Source of the DNA: Polyporus tsugae
Lineage: Eukaryota > Basidiomycota > Agaricomycetes > Polyporales > Polyporaceae
Assembly (NCBI GenBank): GCA_024305745.1
Contig: JAHRBS010000006.1
Location: forward strand, 126,501 to 190,500
Direction: 5' to 3'
DNA: 64,000 nucleotides
In this document: piece after piece, positions 43,728-55,703 of the stretch
How the letters are laid out: each line of letters opens with the position of its first letter
Numbering within the stretch: position 1 is the stretch's first letter
Notes under the pieces: generated by a model
Database searches by the model: none
What the model saw: only the letters and a program-made list of their open reading frames with translations
What the model was told of the DNA's origin: nothing
Position numbers and translations under genes: made by a program

Positions 43728-45352
43728 ATGAAGTTACAGTCTATGCTCAGGAACATCGGCTCGAATTCGCTCGCAGGCATACTCGTCCTACTCCTCTTCC
43801 CCGCCGTCACAGAGGCAGACGGGGATCTTTCGTTGAACCCCAATCCTCCCGGGGCATGCGAAACGCTCACAGTTCAATGGCCCCCTACGGCAGCGCAGTT
43901 TTACTGCGTCGCAATTGTCGATCAGAGTGACGGTCAGATACTATTCCAGACAAACATAACCGGTCCTACAACCTCGGTCGAATGGCCAGTGATCGCTACC
44001 AACGGGGCCTCCCTCCACTTTGCGATACACACTCCGCCGCACTTGAGCTCGCAGCCTTATGAAGCAACGGATTTCCAGGTTCATTCGGGGTCAACGCCTT
44101 GCCCCACTTCGGACCCTCCGGTACGTCATACCCTTCTGCATCTTGCTCTGCCATGGAACTAAGCGACGACTCGGCGAAATTTAACTGTCCACCAATACCC
44201 CACACTTCAAAACCCACTCCACTGTAAATCACAGATCAGCACAGCCCCTGCAACGTCAACGTTAACAACTAGCCCTACCCAATTTCCACTGCCCTCGATG
44301 TCAGCGTCCTCTGCGGCGACCCCATCAGCAATCGCGACGGTGGCATCGCAGACCTCGACGGCAGCGATAACACTGCCAGTGACCTCTCCGACACCGCCTA
44401 CGACCGCTGGGGCTTCCACTGCGTCGTCCACCTCGACATCTGATTCTCAGCTTCAAAGCGGAACCTCTGGGGATATTCCGAATTCAGGACCCTCGGCGTC
44501 CACCCAAATATCGAGTTCAGCGCACTCTTCGTCCGCATCATCCCCTGATACTTCATCTAGTCCATCCCGCACTCTGAATTCGGGTGCAATCGCCGGTGTC
44601 GTGGTAGGCTCGCTCGCAGGCATCGCACTCGTCGTACTGGCACTCTACCTTTGCCGGAGGAGGGCTCGGAGAAGGATAGGTGTTCGGGCGGTCTCGCCAT
44701 TTCCGTCACACATCGACTCGTGGCTGCCCCGGACATCTCGATCAAGCTACCAAGGTACGCCGATACTTCCTCCAAGCCAACAACCTCTCCGTCGTGACGA
44801 CTCTCCGTCCATAGCTCATCATGGGTCACGAAACTCGAATCCACCCCCGGGGGCACCGTCCTCAGACGTGGCTGATGGCGAGAACGATCGAAGCAAGGCT
44901 GCGGTGTATGAGCAAGTTCATACGCGGGCAACCAGTGAGTGAAGGGCGGGCTCGGGCTCGACGACGTTTCTTGTCACTCACTTGCAAGCATTTGTCCGGC
45001 AGGTTCGTTGGTAGCTCGGGCGTCCTCGACGGACCCAAGTTCACTCGATCGCGTTGCACATGTGCCCCATCTCCGTCGGGGGGAGTGTGTCGACGGACTT
45101 GTCACGTCCGAGAAACTGTTCCGGGAGCAAAGGAACCGAACAGCCCCGACGTCCGCGTCGGGTGAAGCGGACACTGGCAGACAGACAGACGCTGCGGTCG
45201 AGGAGCCGGTCTCCTCCAGTCAAGAAGGGTCGGACGTATTCACCCTGCCACCTGCCTATTTTTCGCACTTCGGAGAGACGTGGTGCGTATGTTCGAATTC
45301 GCGTGGAAATTGCCGTACGATCGTCAACTGACTTTCACTTTCTTGGTAAAGA
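43728..45352 (+). CDS. R14: type I membrane protein with PPAY/HFGET tail
   Basis: Exons 43728-44120, 44235-44754, 44815-44934 and 45003-45282 with a split stop (TG at 45281-45282, A after an intron at 45352) give 437 aa; unspliced, the frame ends at 45331. Signal peptide NSLAGILVLLLFPAVTEA. The ectodomain has ACETLTVQWPPTAAQFYCVA and VEWPVIATNGASLHFAI. The Ser/Thr stalk is followed by a TM helix (GAIAGVVVGSLAGIALVVLALYL) and RRRARRR. The tail ends FTLPPAYFSHFGET. 285 bases of exon 1 (43776-44060) are identical to R16, and similarity continues through the TM exon, yet the tail is unrelated to that of R16. Intron phases: 0, 1, 1, then 2. Confidence 0.85.
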
Positions 45353-46213
45353 ACGATGACTCGGGGTAGTCGTCGCGGACCCTAACACGGACGTTTGACA
45401 ATTCTTATGGGAGGTTTGCTGAAACTGAGTTATCCTTGAGGTCGGAAGGTTTAGTGCTGAGGAGGATAGGAACGATGGGAAGCCGTGGATGCTTCTGAGG
45501 ACAGTGCGTGGCTGGCAGTGGTGAGGATCCAACGGTGGCGCAAGAGGTCGATCCGCTTCCATCATGGTCGTTGGTAGGCCGGAGCATTTGGACAGTATCG
45601 CACAGTTCAGCCGATGCAATGTTACGGGAGACGCATGCTGATTCACACGTGTACATAAGGCTCAGCAGCTTTAACTTATGGTCGAAGGGATACCGCACCT
45701 GGCATAAGTATAACTGATTCCCGCAAGCCAGAATTATACAATGGCAAGTAAGTACCGCACAACTTCAACGCATCCTATTATAATCCAAATTAACTTATCA
45801 CGTTCTGATTATGCTGCCATGAATAAGTATGGCCATGTGCAACGTCCAAGTTACGATCTACTATCAAAGACTGCGATCTGTCAAGGATCACCCGGCGCTA
45901 GTACAAGTAGGGAGACATGTCGTCGACGCGCGATCGAGTCGAGTCGCGACAGTCGTCGACGTCCGTCGTCCGACCGAGGGCTCGCTTCCATCTCAGTCCT
46001 TCACCCTCTTCTCCCACATCGCAACTTTTTCATGCATATCGCTCGTTAGCAAACGTTCCTAGTCCAGGTGAATTGCCTATTCTCTGCTCTGCTTCTCTTC
46101 GTACTCAGCTTCTAAACGTTGTGACTATCAGGTGGAGACACGTCAAACGAGTGGCGTGCGTAGCAACCATCCAACGACATCCCTCAAGTTTTGCCGCCTC
46201 TCCATCGACCGCG
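45353..46213. other. spacer between R14 and R15
   Basis: No gene is seen. Frames from 45917 are open but become meaningful only at the R15 ATG. Confidence 0.4.
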
Positions 46214-47652
46214 ATGTTCCTTTCGCTGCGGCCGTCCTCTCGAGTCCTCCCTGGAATCCTTCTGTTATCGCTCCTTTCCCGCGTCCACTCACAGTCCGAT
46301 CCCGGGGGTAGTTTTAGCGTGGACACGCCTCTTTCCGTTGGGCAGTGTGAAACTACCAAACTCACCTGGAACGGTGGTCAAGCCCCCTTCACCCTCGACG
46401 TGGTTTTCCAGGGGAATGGTTCCTTATTTCAAGATTTTGAAAGCCTAAGCGGCCCCCCCTTATCTTGGGAAGCAACGGTCCCGGCTGGAACTGTCCTGGT
46501 TCTCAATCTGTACTCGCCCGACGGCATTGGTGGCGACTACGTCCGATTGTCCAATCCGTTCACGGTCCAGCCCGGGAGCGATTCGTGTCTTGGGTCCGTG
46601 ACCCATGGGTTCAACACTGATACAGGTAGCGATACAGAGCTCTCTCTGCGAAGCATCGAACTAATCTCTATCGCTAGCAGTGGCAATAGGCTCCAGTCAT
46701 ACAACCACTACCCGGGGATCGTCTAGTAGGTCAACTTAATCCATCCATCCCCATCACCTTCTACGCCTCCGTCGCGGCGTCCTACCCAGTCGTCTTCTTA
46801 CAGAGCGAACAAACAGACTGACAGACTCCTCACCAACAGGTTCCCAGCGCTCAGCGACGCGTTCGTCGTCGCAACCGGCTCAACTCTCGACCCCATCGAG
46901 TCAAACAAGTCCGGTTGCAGCGTCGGCCGCATCTGCCGGTCAGTCTGGTCTCAGCACCAGCGCCATTGCTGGCATCGTTGTCGGGGTGGGCGTCGTTGCA
47001 CTCTGTCTACTGTTAGCGTTGTGTTTGTGCATCCGACGGCGCAGGCGTCGCGCACCAATGTCGTTTTCGGACCCGTTCATAGGTTCGTCACAATCGCTTG
47101 TGCGGTGCATCGGGTCGTTTCGTCAGGCTGATGACTTGACTTGAAGCGGGTGCCCCTCGTTTATCATTAGGTCCGAGCGGTCGTGGACCGGGAGTTTCGA
47201 CTTCGACTGCATATGCAGGCACGTCGTTCTCAGGCGTAGATCGCCAGCGTGAAATGTCTGCGTTACAGACTCCCGAAACCAACAGTGAGTGAACGGGGAT
47301 TCGGTACAACTCGAGGATCCCAGGCGACTTATCTGTATGTGCGATAGGTTCGTTGGTTTCCCAGGCGTCTTCCGTAAGCTCAGGCGCACGGGGTCACCGT
47401 GCACGTCGTGATCAGGCTGGTCGGGAGGACGTCAACGCAGTTGCTGTGGCCGCAAAACTCCCCCTTGGTCATGAAGTCGACTGCGAGCAGCATTGGGTTC
47501 CACGACACGAAATTGACGCAGGGGTGAGGTTAGCCGGAGGGAGGGTTGGGGAGGTACTAGTCGCGGACGACTTCGCCCCCCAGGATAGCATGGTGACGTT
47601 GGTCGGCGATTCCCTCCCGCCTCCCTATTCTGCCCACTTCGAAGAGCTGTGA
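46214..47652 (+). CDS. R15: type I membrane protein with PPPY/HFEEL tail
   Basis: Exons 46214-46625, 46681-46725, 46840-47082, 47171-47284 and 47348-47652 give 1,119 nt, 372 aa; all four introns are phase 1. The signal peptide (VLPGILLLSLLSRVHSQS) is followed by an ectodomain with QCETTKLTWNGGQAPFTLDV, SWEATVPAGTVLVLNL and SDSCLG. A 45-nt stalk exon identical in length to that of R3, a Ser-rich stalk, a TM helix (AIAGIVVGVGVVALCLLLALCL) and RRRRRR follow. The tail ends DSLPPPYSAHFEEL. Ectodomain and stalk exons are closest to R3, but R3 has the LFVREK tail, another ectodomain/tail recombination. Confidence 0.9.
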
Positions 47653-47849
47653 TGTGCGTGCGCATAGTTTTAGGGATAATTCATGTTGTTATATCAAATC
47701 ACGGTTAGACTGTCGAGCTGTTTCCCGGTCTTTGACTTGGAAACTTAAAGCCTTGTCAATGACCAATCCGATATATCAGAACATTCTCCTTTTGGGAACC
47801 TAGACGCCAGTCGAAGGCGAAGTTTCTGCAGTACGGTCAGAGTCGTGCC

Positions 47850-48730
47850 ACCTTGTTGCTTGTGTTCTCGTCTTCAACTCATCAGGCTCTCCGATTCTGG
47901 TCATCGTATACCAGATGGGTCTCCATATCCTCTAGAAATTTCAAGTATTGTTCTCGGAGTTGTCTCGTCCAAGACCGGATCGTCGCGGCGCCAGCGTCGC
48001 AGCCACGTCCAGCGCACTGGTGGCGTGAGTAGTCACAGAGTCCCGTTCTGGTTCCTTCACGGGAGAGACGAGTATACCGATCCAGGTGGACTCCATAATC
48101 TGCATGGAGTGGAATCTCGAGACGGCAGGTAAGCACCTAAAGTCCATTCATGGTTCGCGAGCCCCTCCCTTCGTCAACGTGCATCCGAATCTACCATTGT
48201 ATGGGCTTTGACCCCAACACACTTCCGTGTCTTCTATGCCAGATCAGTATGACGTCCCGACCTACCCATCCATCATGATGGCCCATCCGACAGATACAGA
48301 TTCCGACTTGCTCCAGTCTACGCCTCTCCGCAGTGGATACATGGCACCTCTCTACACCGAGAGACAACGATGCTCAGCCTGGACACACCGCGACTACCCA
48401 GCCTGCTATTTCTGGGTGTGGAAGAGCCACCGAGGTACATTCACGTGTTTCCTGTGACGACCATCGTCTCGGAGCATGGCCCGGCGATGGTGGAGAACAT
48501 CAAGAAGTTGGAGCTGCTGCCCTTCATGAAGACCAACTACTCGGTCGCTGTCGCACGTTCAGTTTCCCCACCACCCCCTCTAGCGAGCCCGTGGATGTCG
48601 ACAATCAAGCTGCAGGGATACAGGATGGGAGCAGGGCTCGCGAGACGTCTAATACGCGGCGGGTCGCCACGCCCATGCGCGCCAGAATCCCGGTGGTGAC
48701 GAGCGCGGGACGAGCGTCATTGAAACGGCC
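47850..48730 (+). pseudogene. relic of an R11-like TM and tail
   Basis: Bases 48480-48590 still read MVENIKKLELL and MKTNYSVAVARS, matching NIELLALAETDYSVAVARA in R11. Upstream (47945-48010) is a decayed TM region. An open frame of 109 codons persists at 48370-48699, but no signal or TM is in frame with it. It lies directly upstream of R16. Confidence 0.6.
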
Positions 48731-49414
48731 ATAAGGAGGAGATGGCTTGTGCGGAAGTCGGATCAGGGTTCCCTTGTTGCCAGGTCGCGCGAACCCTATT
48801 TACCGTCCCCATTTGTGAGTCGTCCCCTCCGATGCTGGCCAGTTCCGAGTCGCTTGCGATGTCGACTCTGGAAGTCGCATAACCCTCACACTCGCGCCGC
48901 GCGTTGGTCTCGACCGCTCGCGGCTCCATCGGACAGACGTCGTGTTTCCCATCTGCTTATCATGACATCTTATCCACAAACCTGTGCCAGGTCTCAATGG
49001 GTCTCAATACGGCCACGGTTATACTTCATCAAGGTGCGTCATTCCTCGATTGCGAGTCGAACGACGGTTGGTCTGATACCTGTCCTAGAATCCGATTGAT
49101 TCGAACTCTGCGACGCGTTCCGGTACGGAGCTGCGACCAGCCGGTTTCCCGAGGGCGGCACGAGCGCGATGAGGCCGAAGTGAGGCTTGGTCGATGAAGA
49201 AACCCCGCATGCGCTCCCTCCTCCTCTTTCCTTATCTTCGTCAGGGCTCTCGTCGCATCCCCTTCCCTCTCGCTCATCTCAATCTCTTCCCTACGAGAGC
49301 TTCGGTTTTCTCATTGTGGTGGGTCTGCTCGCTTTTGCTAGGCATGCGCAGACGCCGATTGACCCCACGTTCAGGGAAGAGACCCTACTGCACCGTCTCG
49401 CCATAGATCACGCA
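48731..49414. other. spacer upstream of R16
   Basis: Colinear with the regions before R14 (43.1-43.7 kb) and R20 (60.2-60.87 kb), for example TCTGCTTATCA[TC]G[AG]CATCTTA blocks. It probably contains the promoter. No gene is seen. Confidence 0.5.
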
Positions 49415-50769
49415 ATGAAGTCACGGCGTGTGCTCAGAAACATTGGCTGGAACTCGCTCGCGGGCATACTCGTCCTACTCCTCTTCCCCGCCGTCACAGA
49501 GGCAGACGGGGATCTTTCGTTGAACCCCAATCCTCCCGGGGCATGCGAAACGCTCACAGTTCAATGGCCCCCTACGGCAGCGCAGTTTTACTGCGTCGCA
49601 ATTGTCGATCAGAGTGACGGTCAGATACTATTCCAGACAAACATAACCGGTCCTACAACCTCGGTCGAATGGCCAGTGATCGCTACCAACGGGGCCTCCC
49701 TCCACTTTGCGATACACACTCCGCCGCACTTGAGCTCGCAGCCTTATAAAGCAACGAATTTCCACGTTCATTCGGGGTCAACGCCTTGCCCCACTTCGGA
49801 CCCTCCGGTACGTCACACCCTTCTGCATCTTGCTCTGCCATGGAACTAAGCGACGACTCGGCGAAATTCAACTGTCCACCAATACCCCACACTTCAAAAC
49901 ATACTCCGCTGTGAATCACAGACCGCCACAACCACTGCACCGTCAAACTCAACAACAATTTCCTCTACTCAACCACTTTCCTCAATGCCAGCGTCCTCTG
50001 CGGCGAGCACATCAGCAACAGCGACACCGTCCTCGGCGGCGAGCACATCAGCGACAGCGACAGTGGCGTCGCAGACCTCGACGGCAGCGATAACGTCTTC
50101 GACACCGTCTACGACCGCTGGGGCTTCCACTGCGTCGTCCACCTCGACATCTGATTCTCAGCTCCAAAGCGGAACCTATGGGGATACTTCGAGCTCAGGA
50201 CCCTCGACGTCCACCCAAATATCGAGTTCAGCGCACTCTTCGGCCGCTTCGTCCGACCCTGATACATCATCTAGTCCATCTCGCGCTGTCAACCCGGGTG
50301 CAATCGCCGGAGCCGTGGTAGGCTCGCTCGCAGGCATCGCACTCGTCATACTGGCACTCTGTCTCCTCCGGAGGAGGGCTCGGAGAAGGACAGGTGCTCA
50401 GGAGGTCTCGTCATTTTCGTCCCACATCGGATGGCTGCCCCAGCTATCTCGATCGAGCTACCAAGGTGCGCCCGCACGCTTCTCGGCGACGGTTCGCTCG
50501 CGACTGACAGATATACGTCCTTGACATGGATATGGATATGGATATGGATATGGATCTCTCAAGCCGAATCGCTGTGCAGCGACTCCCATCTGTCCGAAGT
50601 GGAGTCCGAAAAGCCTATCACCGCATGGAACCCGCGGCTGTTCGTGCGCGAGCGTGAGAAGACGTACGCAGTGCCTTCGCGTTCGCCGCTCGTGCAGCAT
50701 TCGTCGCTGCCGTCTGGCACTACAGTGACGGTTGCGAGCGCGGAGGACACGGAGGGGACGCAGGCTTGA
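49415..50769 (+). CDS. R16: type I membrane protein with WNPRLFVRER tail
   Basis: Exons 49415-49807, 49922-50465 and 50564-50769 give 1,143 nt, 380 aa, with introns of phase 0 then 1. The ectodomain is nearly identical to R14. The Ser/Thr stalk and TM exon (GAIAGAVVGSLAGIALVILALCLL, then RRRARRR) are also close to R14. The tail exon instead starts AESLCSDSHLSEVESEK and contains ITAWNPRLFVRER, matching R20. The acceptor TCTCAAG at 50563 is shared with R20 and places the ATGGAT microsatellite (50524-50556) inside the intron. No PPxY is present. Confidence 0.88.
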
Positions 50770-51422
50770 GGCGAAGGACTTCTCGTTAGCACCTCGTCGA
50801 CACGCTGATGCCTCAACTCCATCCATCTATCCATCCATTGACGGCTGCTACGGTGGAGTCCACCCCGACATATCGCACCGCGACTGGCATCCATCCGGGT
50901 TCCGATGGGGTTGACGCACAGAGGGGGGATTATCGCGCTGGAGATGGATCTCAGTTAGTAACTGTCTATGTATGTTGATCGAAGTGCGGTTCTGATGCTC
51001 TATGTAATCGTGGCAATACCTACGCCCGTCATCCGAATCCGTGCTATATTCAGGAGACTGTCATGTCAACCGCCAACTGCGCTTGGTGGATCCGGCGGTG
51101 GGTCCGACGCGCGATTGGACTAAGGACAACGCCTTCCAGTGGTTTTATACGCCTCATGCGTCGAGGCTCTCATATCCAGTTGATCCTTCGTCCAGGTCGC
51201 TAACGTAATTGTACTATTGCAGCACTATATATGCGTCAGTTCGCGTGATTGCTCATCATCGTAACGTGTGTTCTCGAACACGACAGGCGGGCTTGACAAC
51301 TGCCACGCTCGTGGCGTCTCTCGTCAGTGTTGAAGTAAGGGCACACTGGTGTGTAGTTATGCTCGAATTGACTTATCTGTCGTAGGTGTTGCACCGCGGG
51401 TACACATCCAAACGCGATCCCC
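50770..51422. other. spacer between R16 and R17
   Basis: Colinear with 62.3-62.88 kb (between R20 and R21), for example GCGGTTCTGATGCTCTATGT and CTGTCATGTC[AG]AC[CG]GCCAACTGCGC. No gene is seen. Confidence 0.5.
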
Positions 51423-52750
51423 ATGGAGAGACTCCACGGCTGGATGTATGCCCTCCTCCTTTTCACCTTGGTCACCCTCACGATGCTCCCTTCGGGTATA
51501 GTCTGCAATATTCCTGCGGCACCGGCACCAAACGACTCGTTGTCGATACAGACTCCTGATCCATCGCCAATCTACGGAAAGTCCTTCACGTTCCAGTGGG
51601 CGGGAGATCGCCCCAACTTCACCTTGAAGGTCTTCGACATGACGCCTACCCTCCGCATGAACTTTTCAAACATATCCAGCCATTCATTCACTTGGAGTCG
51701 GGTCGACATCCCAAGTGGGACCGAAGTGTACCTCGTGCTCACGGACGCACTCTCGAACTCGACATACTCTGGCAACTTCACGATCCAGAGCCGCGGATGG
51801 CAGGCGATTGATACCTTCACCCCAAGCACAGAGTTAACCTCGGCTGGAGGTACTGCGGGCATGTACTATTCGCTTTCGAACGTCTGTACTGACTGTGACA
51901 TATGCTTATCCTCCAGGCCCTTCAACTTTTTCCGCCTCGATGATATCTCAATCTATAGTTCTTTCGTCATCCGCCCAAGCTACGATGACGGTGCCTGGGC
52001 ACGTTCCGTCAGATGCTGCCTCCCCCTCTGTTTCCGAGGACACTTCGGCTCGTGCCAGTGCCAGCTCCTCTCCAGCGGCTCTCAGCACCGGAGCGATAGC
52101 CGGAATCTCTCTCGGTGTCCTCATCGTCGTTACGGCAGCCATGGCGTGTCTCTTTATACTCTACAGATACGGGCGGTACCAACGTTCGGGCCGAATTCGC
52201 TCAAGATGGACTCGGAGGAGGGCGACGTTCGAGTCTGCTACGAAAGGAAGTACGTGTCTAAATGACTACGGCCCAAAGTCAATCCTTACTGACGGTTAGG
52301 TGAATATGTATTCAAGTTCCCCGGCTGTTCAACACAGAGGTCTCTAGTAGTACGCTCTCCAACTCCGAGTCCCCGGTACCCGTCTTCAAACCCCTTCGAA
52401 AATCCGGAGACAGTTGGAGCACGCAGTCATCCGAGACACGGCCGGAGAAGGCGGTGGCATGGAACCCCGGGTTATTCGCCCGCGACATCATGTCCGAAGA
52501 GGATGAGGATTGCGGCTCGCGTTCCCCAGGTCCTCTCCCGCCTGCGCATCAAAAACTATCGACGCATTCCAGTAGCCCTGGAAGCAACGCGAACACCACG
52601 TGCACGCCGCTTTCCCGCACAAGCACGGACCTCTCCATCACAAAGTCTCGGAGTGTCCCTTGCACCACCGTTTCCGACCATCCTTCCACACGGAAACCGC
52701 AAACCCCTGTCAGCATGGTTACGAGCGTAGACGAGCCAGAAGTTCATTGA
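51423..52750 (+). CDS. R17: type I membrane protein with AWNPGLFARD tail
   Basis: Exons 51423-51849, 51917-52249 and 52338-52750 give 1,173 nt, 390 aa; both introns are phase 1. The signal peptide (MYALLLFTLVTLTMLPSGIVC) is followed by an ectodomain variant with KSFTFQWAGDRPNFTLKV, HSFTWSRVDIPSGTEVYL and SNSTYSGNFTIQS, carrying several N-glycosylation sequons. A Ser-rich stalk, a TM helix (GAIAGISLGVLIVVTAAMACLFIL) and a basic segment (RSGRIRSRWTRRR) follow. The tail contains VAWNPGLFARDIM. R21 is a decayed duplicate about 11.5 kb away. Confidence 0.88.
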
Positions 52751-53636
52751 AAGTGGGCCATCGAATCAGGTTTACGATCCACGATGGTACAAAGGACTAT
52801 TTTTCGAGAACAGTGTACAGACAATGATCGCATCGAACTATCTCCATGTGTACTACACGCTAGTGAGGCTACTTTAGATGACTTGGGCTGTACGGACTCT
52901 TGAGAAAGGACTCATATGACTTTGACTTTGATACTACCTTGGACCTCTTCGACATGGACGTACGATTCACTTGTAAACATAGGACTTAGCGGATATCTCA
53001 TGTACTTGATTGTGAGTAGCTGGGACGCGGGCGGCAGGCGACCATGGCCACATATGAGATAGCAGCGACGAACGCGAGTGCTGGGAGCATTGACCGCATT
53101 GTAACCCCAGAAGCGTATCCGGAACTAGGAAACAAACATCCACCCCATCGCGGGAACCCATACGGCAGGACTCCGCCTAGAAACGGTGATATCGGAGTGG
53201 AGACAACTGCCAGTGCATGCAGTGAAGATGGTCAAGGCTTCCCGACGACTCGAACAAGTGCTACGACTCCGCTACCATCCATCCGGAAAGCACAATATTC
53301 CAGGCACTGACTCTACAACACCGATACGCTTCTCGATTCTATGATCTATCGCTTCCAACAGACGGACCATCAACTCAGTCGCCAGACACCGCCCATCTTG
53401 CATTTCTCATATCGTGCAACCCTACATCGTCTCCACCCTCTCGAGGCGGGGACGATGGATGGCTCGGAGGTCGCTCGGGCGACCGCCACAGAGAACATCC
53501 ATCGCCATGTATGCGTCGATGCGGGTTTTCGCCACGCAACTAGGACCAGCAAGCGCTAGGTGTCGGGAGATGAAAACCCACAGGGCTACACATATTGACA
53601 GTGAAGCAGAAAGGATACACGCTCTTTTACCTTCCA
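52751..53636. other. spacer between R17 and R18
   Basis: No gene is supported. Confidence 0.4.
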
Positions 53637-55111
53637 ATGTCTCGAGCTGTCATGGTTGTCCACAGCACTGAGGCGCCTCCCCGAGGTATGGTATTCCCGC
53701 TCTGCATGCAACGGTATAGCGAGGCTTTATTGAGATTGATGATACGCACACAGGAAAACCCGGGGAAAAGGCAACACCTCGCATCCGGCAACATGTACCG
53801 CAGACCCACACATTCCTTCACGCTATTGCCCTCATTATCGCTCTCCTATCCTGCGTTGTTGCGGGAATAGGCGCTACACCCACAGCCGTCACCCGGGGTG
53901 GGCCGCCTTTTGCTCTGGTCCAATGCTGTCCCGAGGTACAAGCGCGGAACTTGATATTAACGACTACCACCACCACAAAACACACGGCAAGGACTCGCAC
54001 CACCACCACCACCACCGCCACCACAACTACCACCACCACAAAGACACATGGTTCGCACACTTCAACACCTCAGACTACGCCTTCCGATTCAACGAGTACT
54101 TCATCCGCTTCGCTGGTATCGCCGCAAACATCATCGCGCACACAAACGTCAGCGAGTTTACAACTGACAAAGTCAGGACCATCTCCCTCGGCTTCCTCGA
54201 GCCTCGTTCTAGCGAAAACGAGCACGCTCAGGTCGAAAAATCGCCCTTCAGATAGAGGACTGCCGTCGTCATCCCACGTCACGCAAGGACTAAGTCGGGG
54301 AGCTATAGCTGGGATAACGGCCGGCAGTATAGCCGCGGTCTTTGGACTCGCCCTGGTCGCTTACGAAGTGCGCCGAAGGCGCATCAATAAAGCCCGCAAG
54401 GAGGAACTGGTCGCGCGCCCTACAGGTACGTTGCGACGAGCATGATCAAGGCCTGAGTGCGTTACGCTCATGCCCGGGCCCGCAATGTCTGACCCAGACC
54501 TGCGCCGTCCGCCAAGTCCAGATATATCGGTGCTGCCTCCTGCGAAGCCGCGCTCCTCCAGCAAGGCAGCTTTAGTAGCAAGGCTCGCCGACTCTATGTT
54601 CGAGTACTCCCCGCTCTCTCCGATATCGTTCGGGGCGCGGGAGGGCGACGATCTGTCGCTGCTGGTCGCGCGAGGGACCATCATGAGCGTGTCCGGTGTG
54701 GGCACAAGCACCCTAGAACCACAACATGTACACGAGCCAGCAAACACGTCGGAACGGTGGCGGATGAGGGCGCTCCCTCCCATCCCGAAAACCGAGAAGA
54801 GGAAGAGTCCCCTGAGCCCACTGGCCGCGCCCGCGATCGCGCGCCGAGTTTCGCCCTTCCTAACCCGCGCTGTACGCCCGCGACAACACGCGCAAGGCAC
54901 GCCCTCGAGTAGCAGCGCAGTGGGCTCGTCCAACTCTAGTGGGGTACGCAGCGCACCGGCGACGTCTGCCAGTCGCCAGGTACGCAGCCCGCGAGTAGCA
55001 TCGGACGGCGGGATACGCCTCGCGGGGGGGCCACCAGGAGAGGGTACGAGGCTTGGAGGAGCAGATGGACCAGCCCGGTCACTTCCACCTCCTTATGGGA
55101 TGAGAGAATAG
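53637..55111 (+). CDS. R18: Thr-rich mucin-like membrane protein with PPPY tail
   Basis: Exons 53637-53685, 53754-54425 and 54498-55111 give 1,335 nt, 444 aa; both introns are phase 1. A hydrophobic signal-like segment (HAIALIIALLSCVVAGIGA) lies about 38 residues from the predicted start, so the first exon is the least secure part. Instead of a beta-sandwich unit there is a Cys-Cys containing linker and a run of almost pure Thr (TTTTTTATTTTTTTK), then a Ser/Thr stalk, a TM helix (GAIAGITAGSIAAVFGLALVAY) and RRRRINKAR. The long tail ends RSLPPPYGMRE, a PPxY terminus. It is likely heavily O-mannosylated, by analogy with fungal wall sensors. Confidence 0.75.
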
Positions 55112-55700
55112 ACCATGGCGAAGTCCACTCGCGCATGGCATGGCGGATTCGTTCGAACTCACAGACATAGACATTTGGACTTGGTTGAAACAAGTATAGG
55201 ACTAGTACGCACCGTCTCTGTGTATTTCTCCACTATGTAGCATAGGATTATATGCCTCGACTTTGACCGCGGGGACATTGGGTGAATGATGCTTGTCGGA
55301 TACCGAATGTCAGGTAAAGATTTATGGGTAGCGCCTGATAGCTGGTATTTGAGAGTTCGCTATTCAGATCGTTGACTGGTCACGCAGCTGTTAGCATCGA
55401 GAATGGGGAGGACGGGGCAATGATGACGAGCTTGGGGAAGGGCGGGATCATCAGAGTCATACTGTAGATTGAGTCTGCAAATCGACTCATCGATTGCTGG
55501 CGGGCGCTATTACAAGTTGGCCATCAACGTCAACCTTGAGCTCGCCGCAGGCCCCGAGGGTCAATATCATGCAAACTGTCACGCTGCTGATCTCCAACGT
55601 TCGCGGTCCGGGTAAGCATTGCAACCTATATCTTATGCAGTCTGTGCTAATACGCTTTTCATAGAAACGATGGCTGCCGCGAGACTGAATCATCATCTCC
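55112..55700. other. spacer after R18
   Basis: No gene is seen. Confidence 0.4.
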
Positions 55701-55703
55701 GAG

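Noticed and set aside
50524..50556. (ATGGAT)n as coding repeat (Met-Asp)n at the start of the R16 tail
   Set aside because: The phase-1 donor of the TM exon joins in frame only at TCTCAAG|CC (50563), shared with R20, which places the repeat in the intron.
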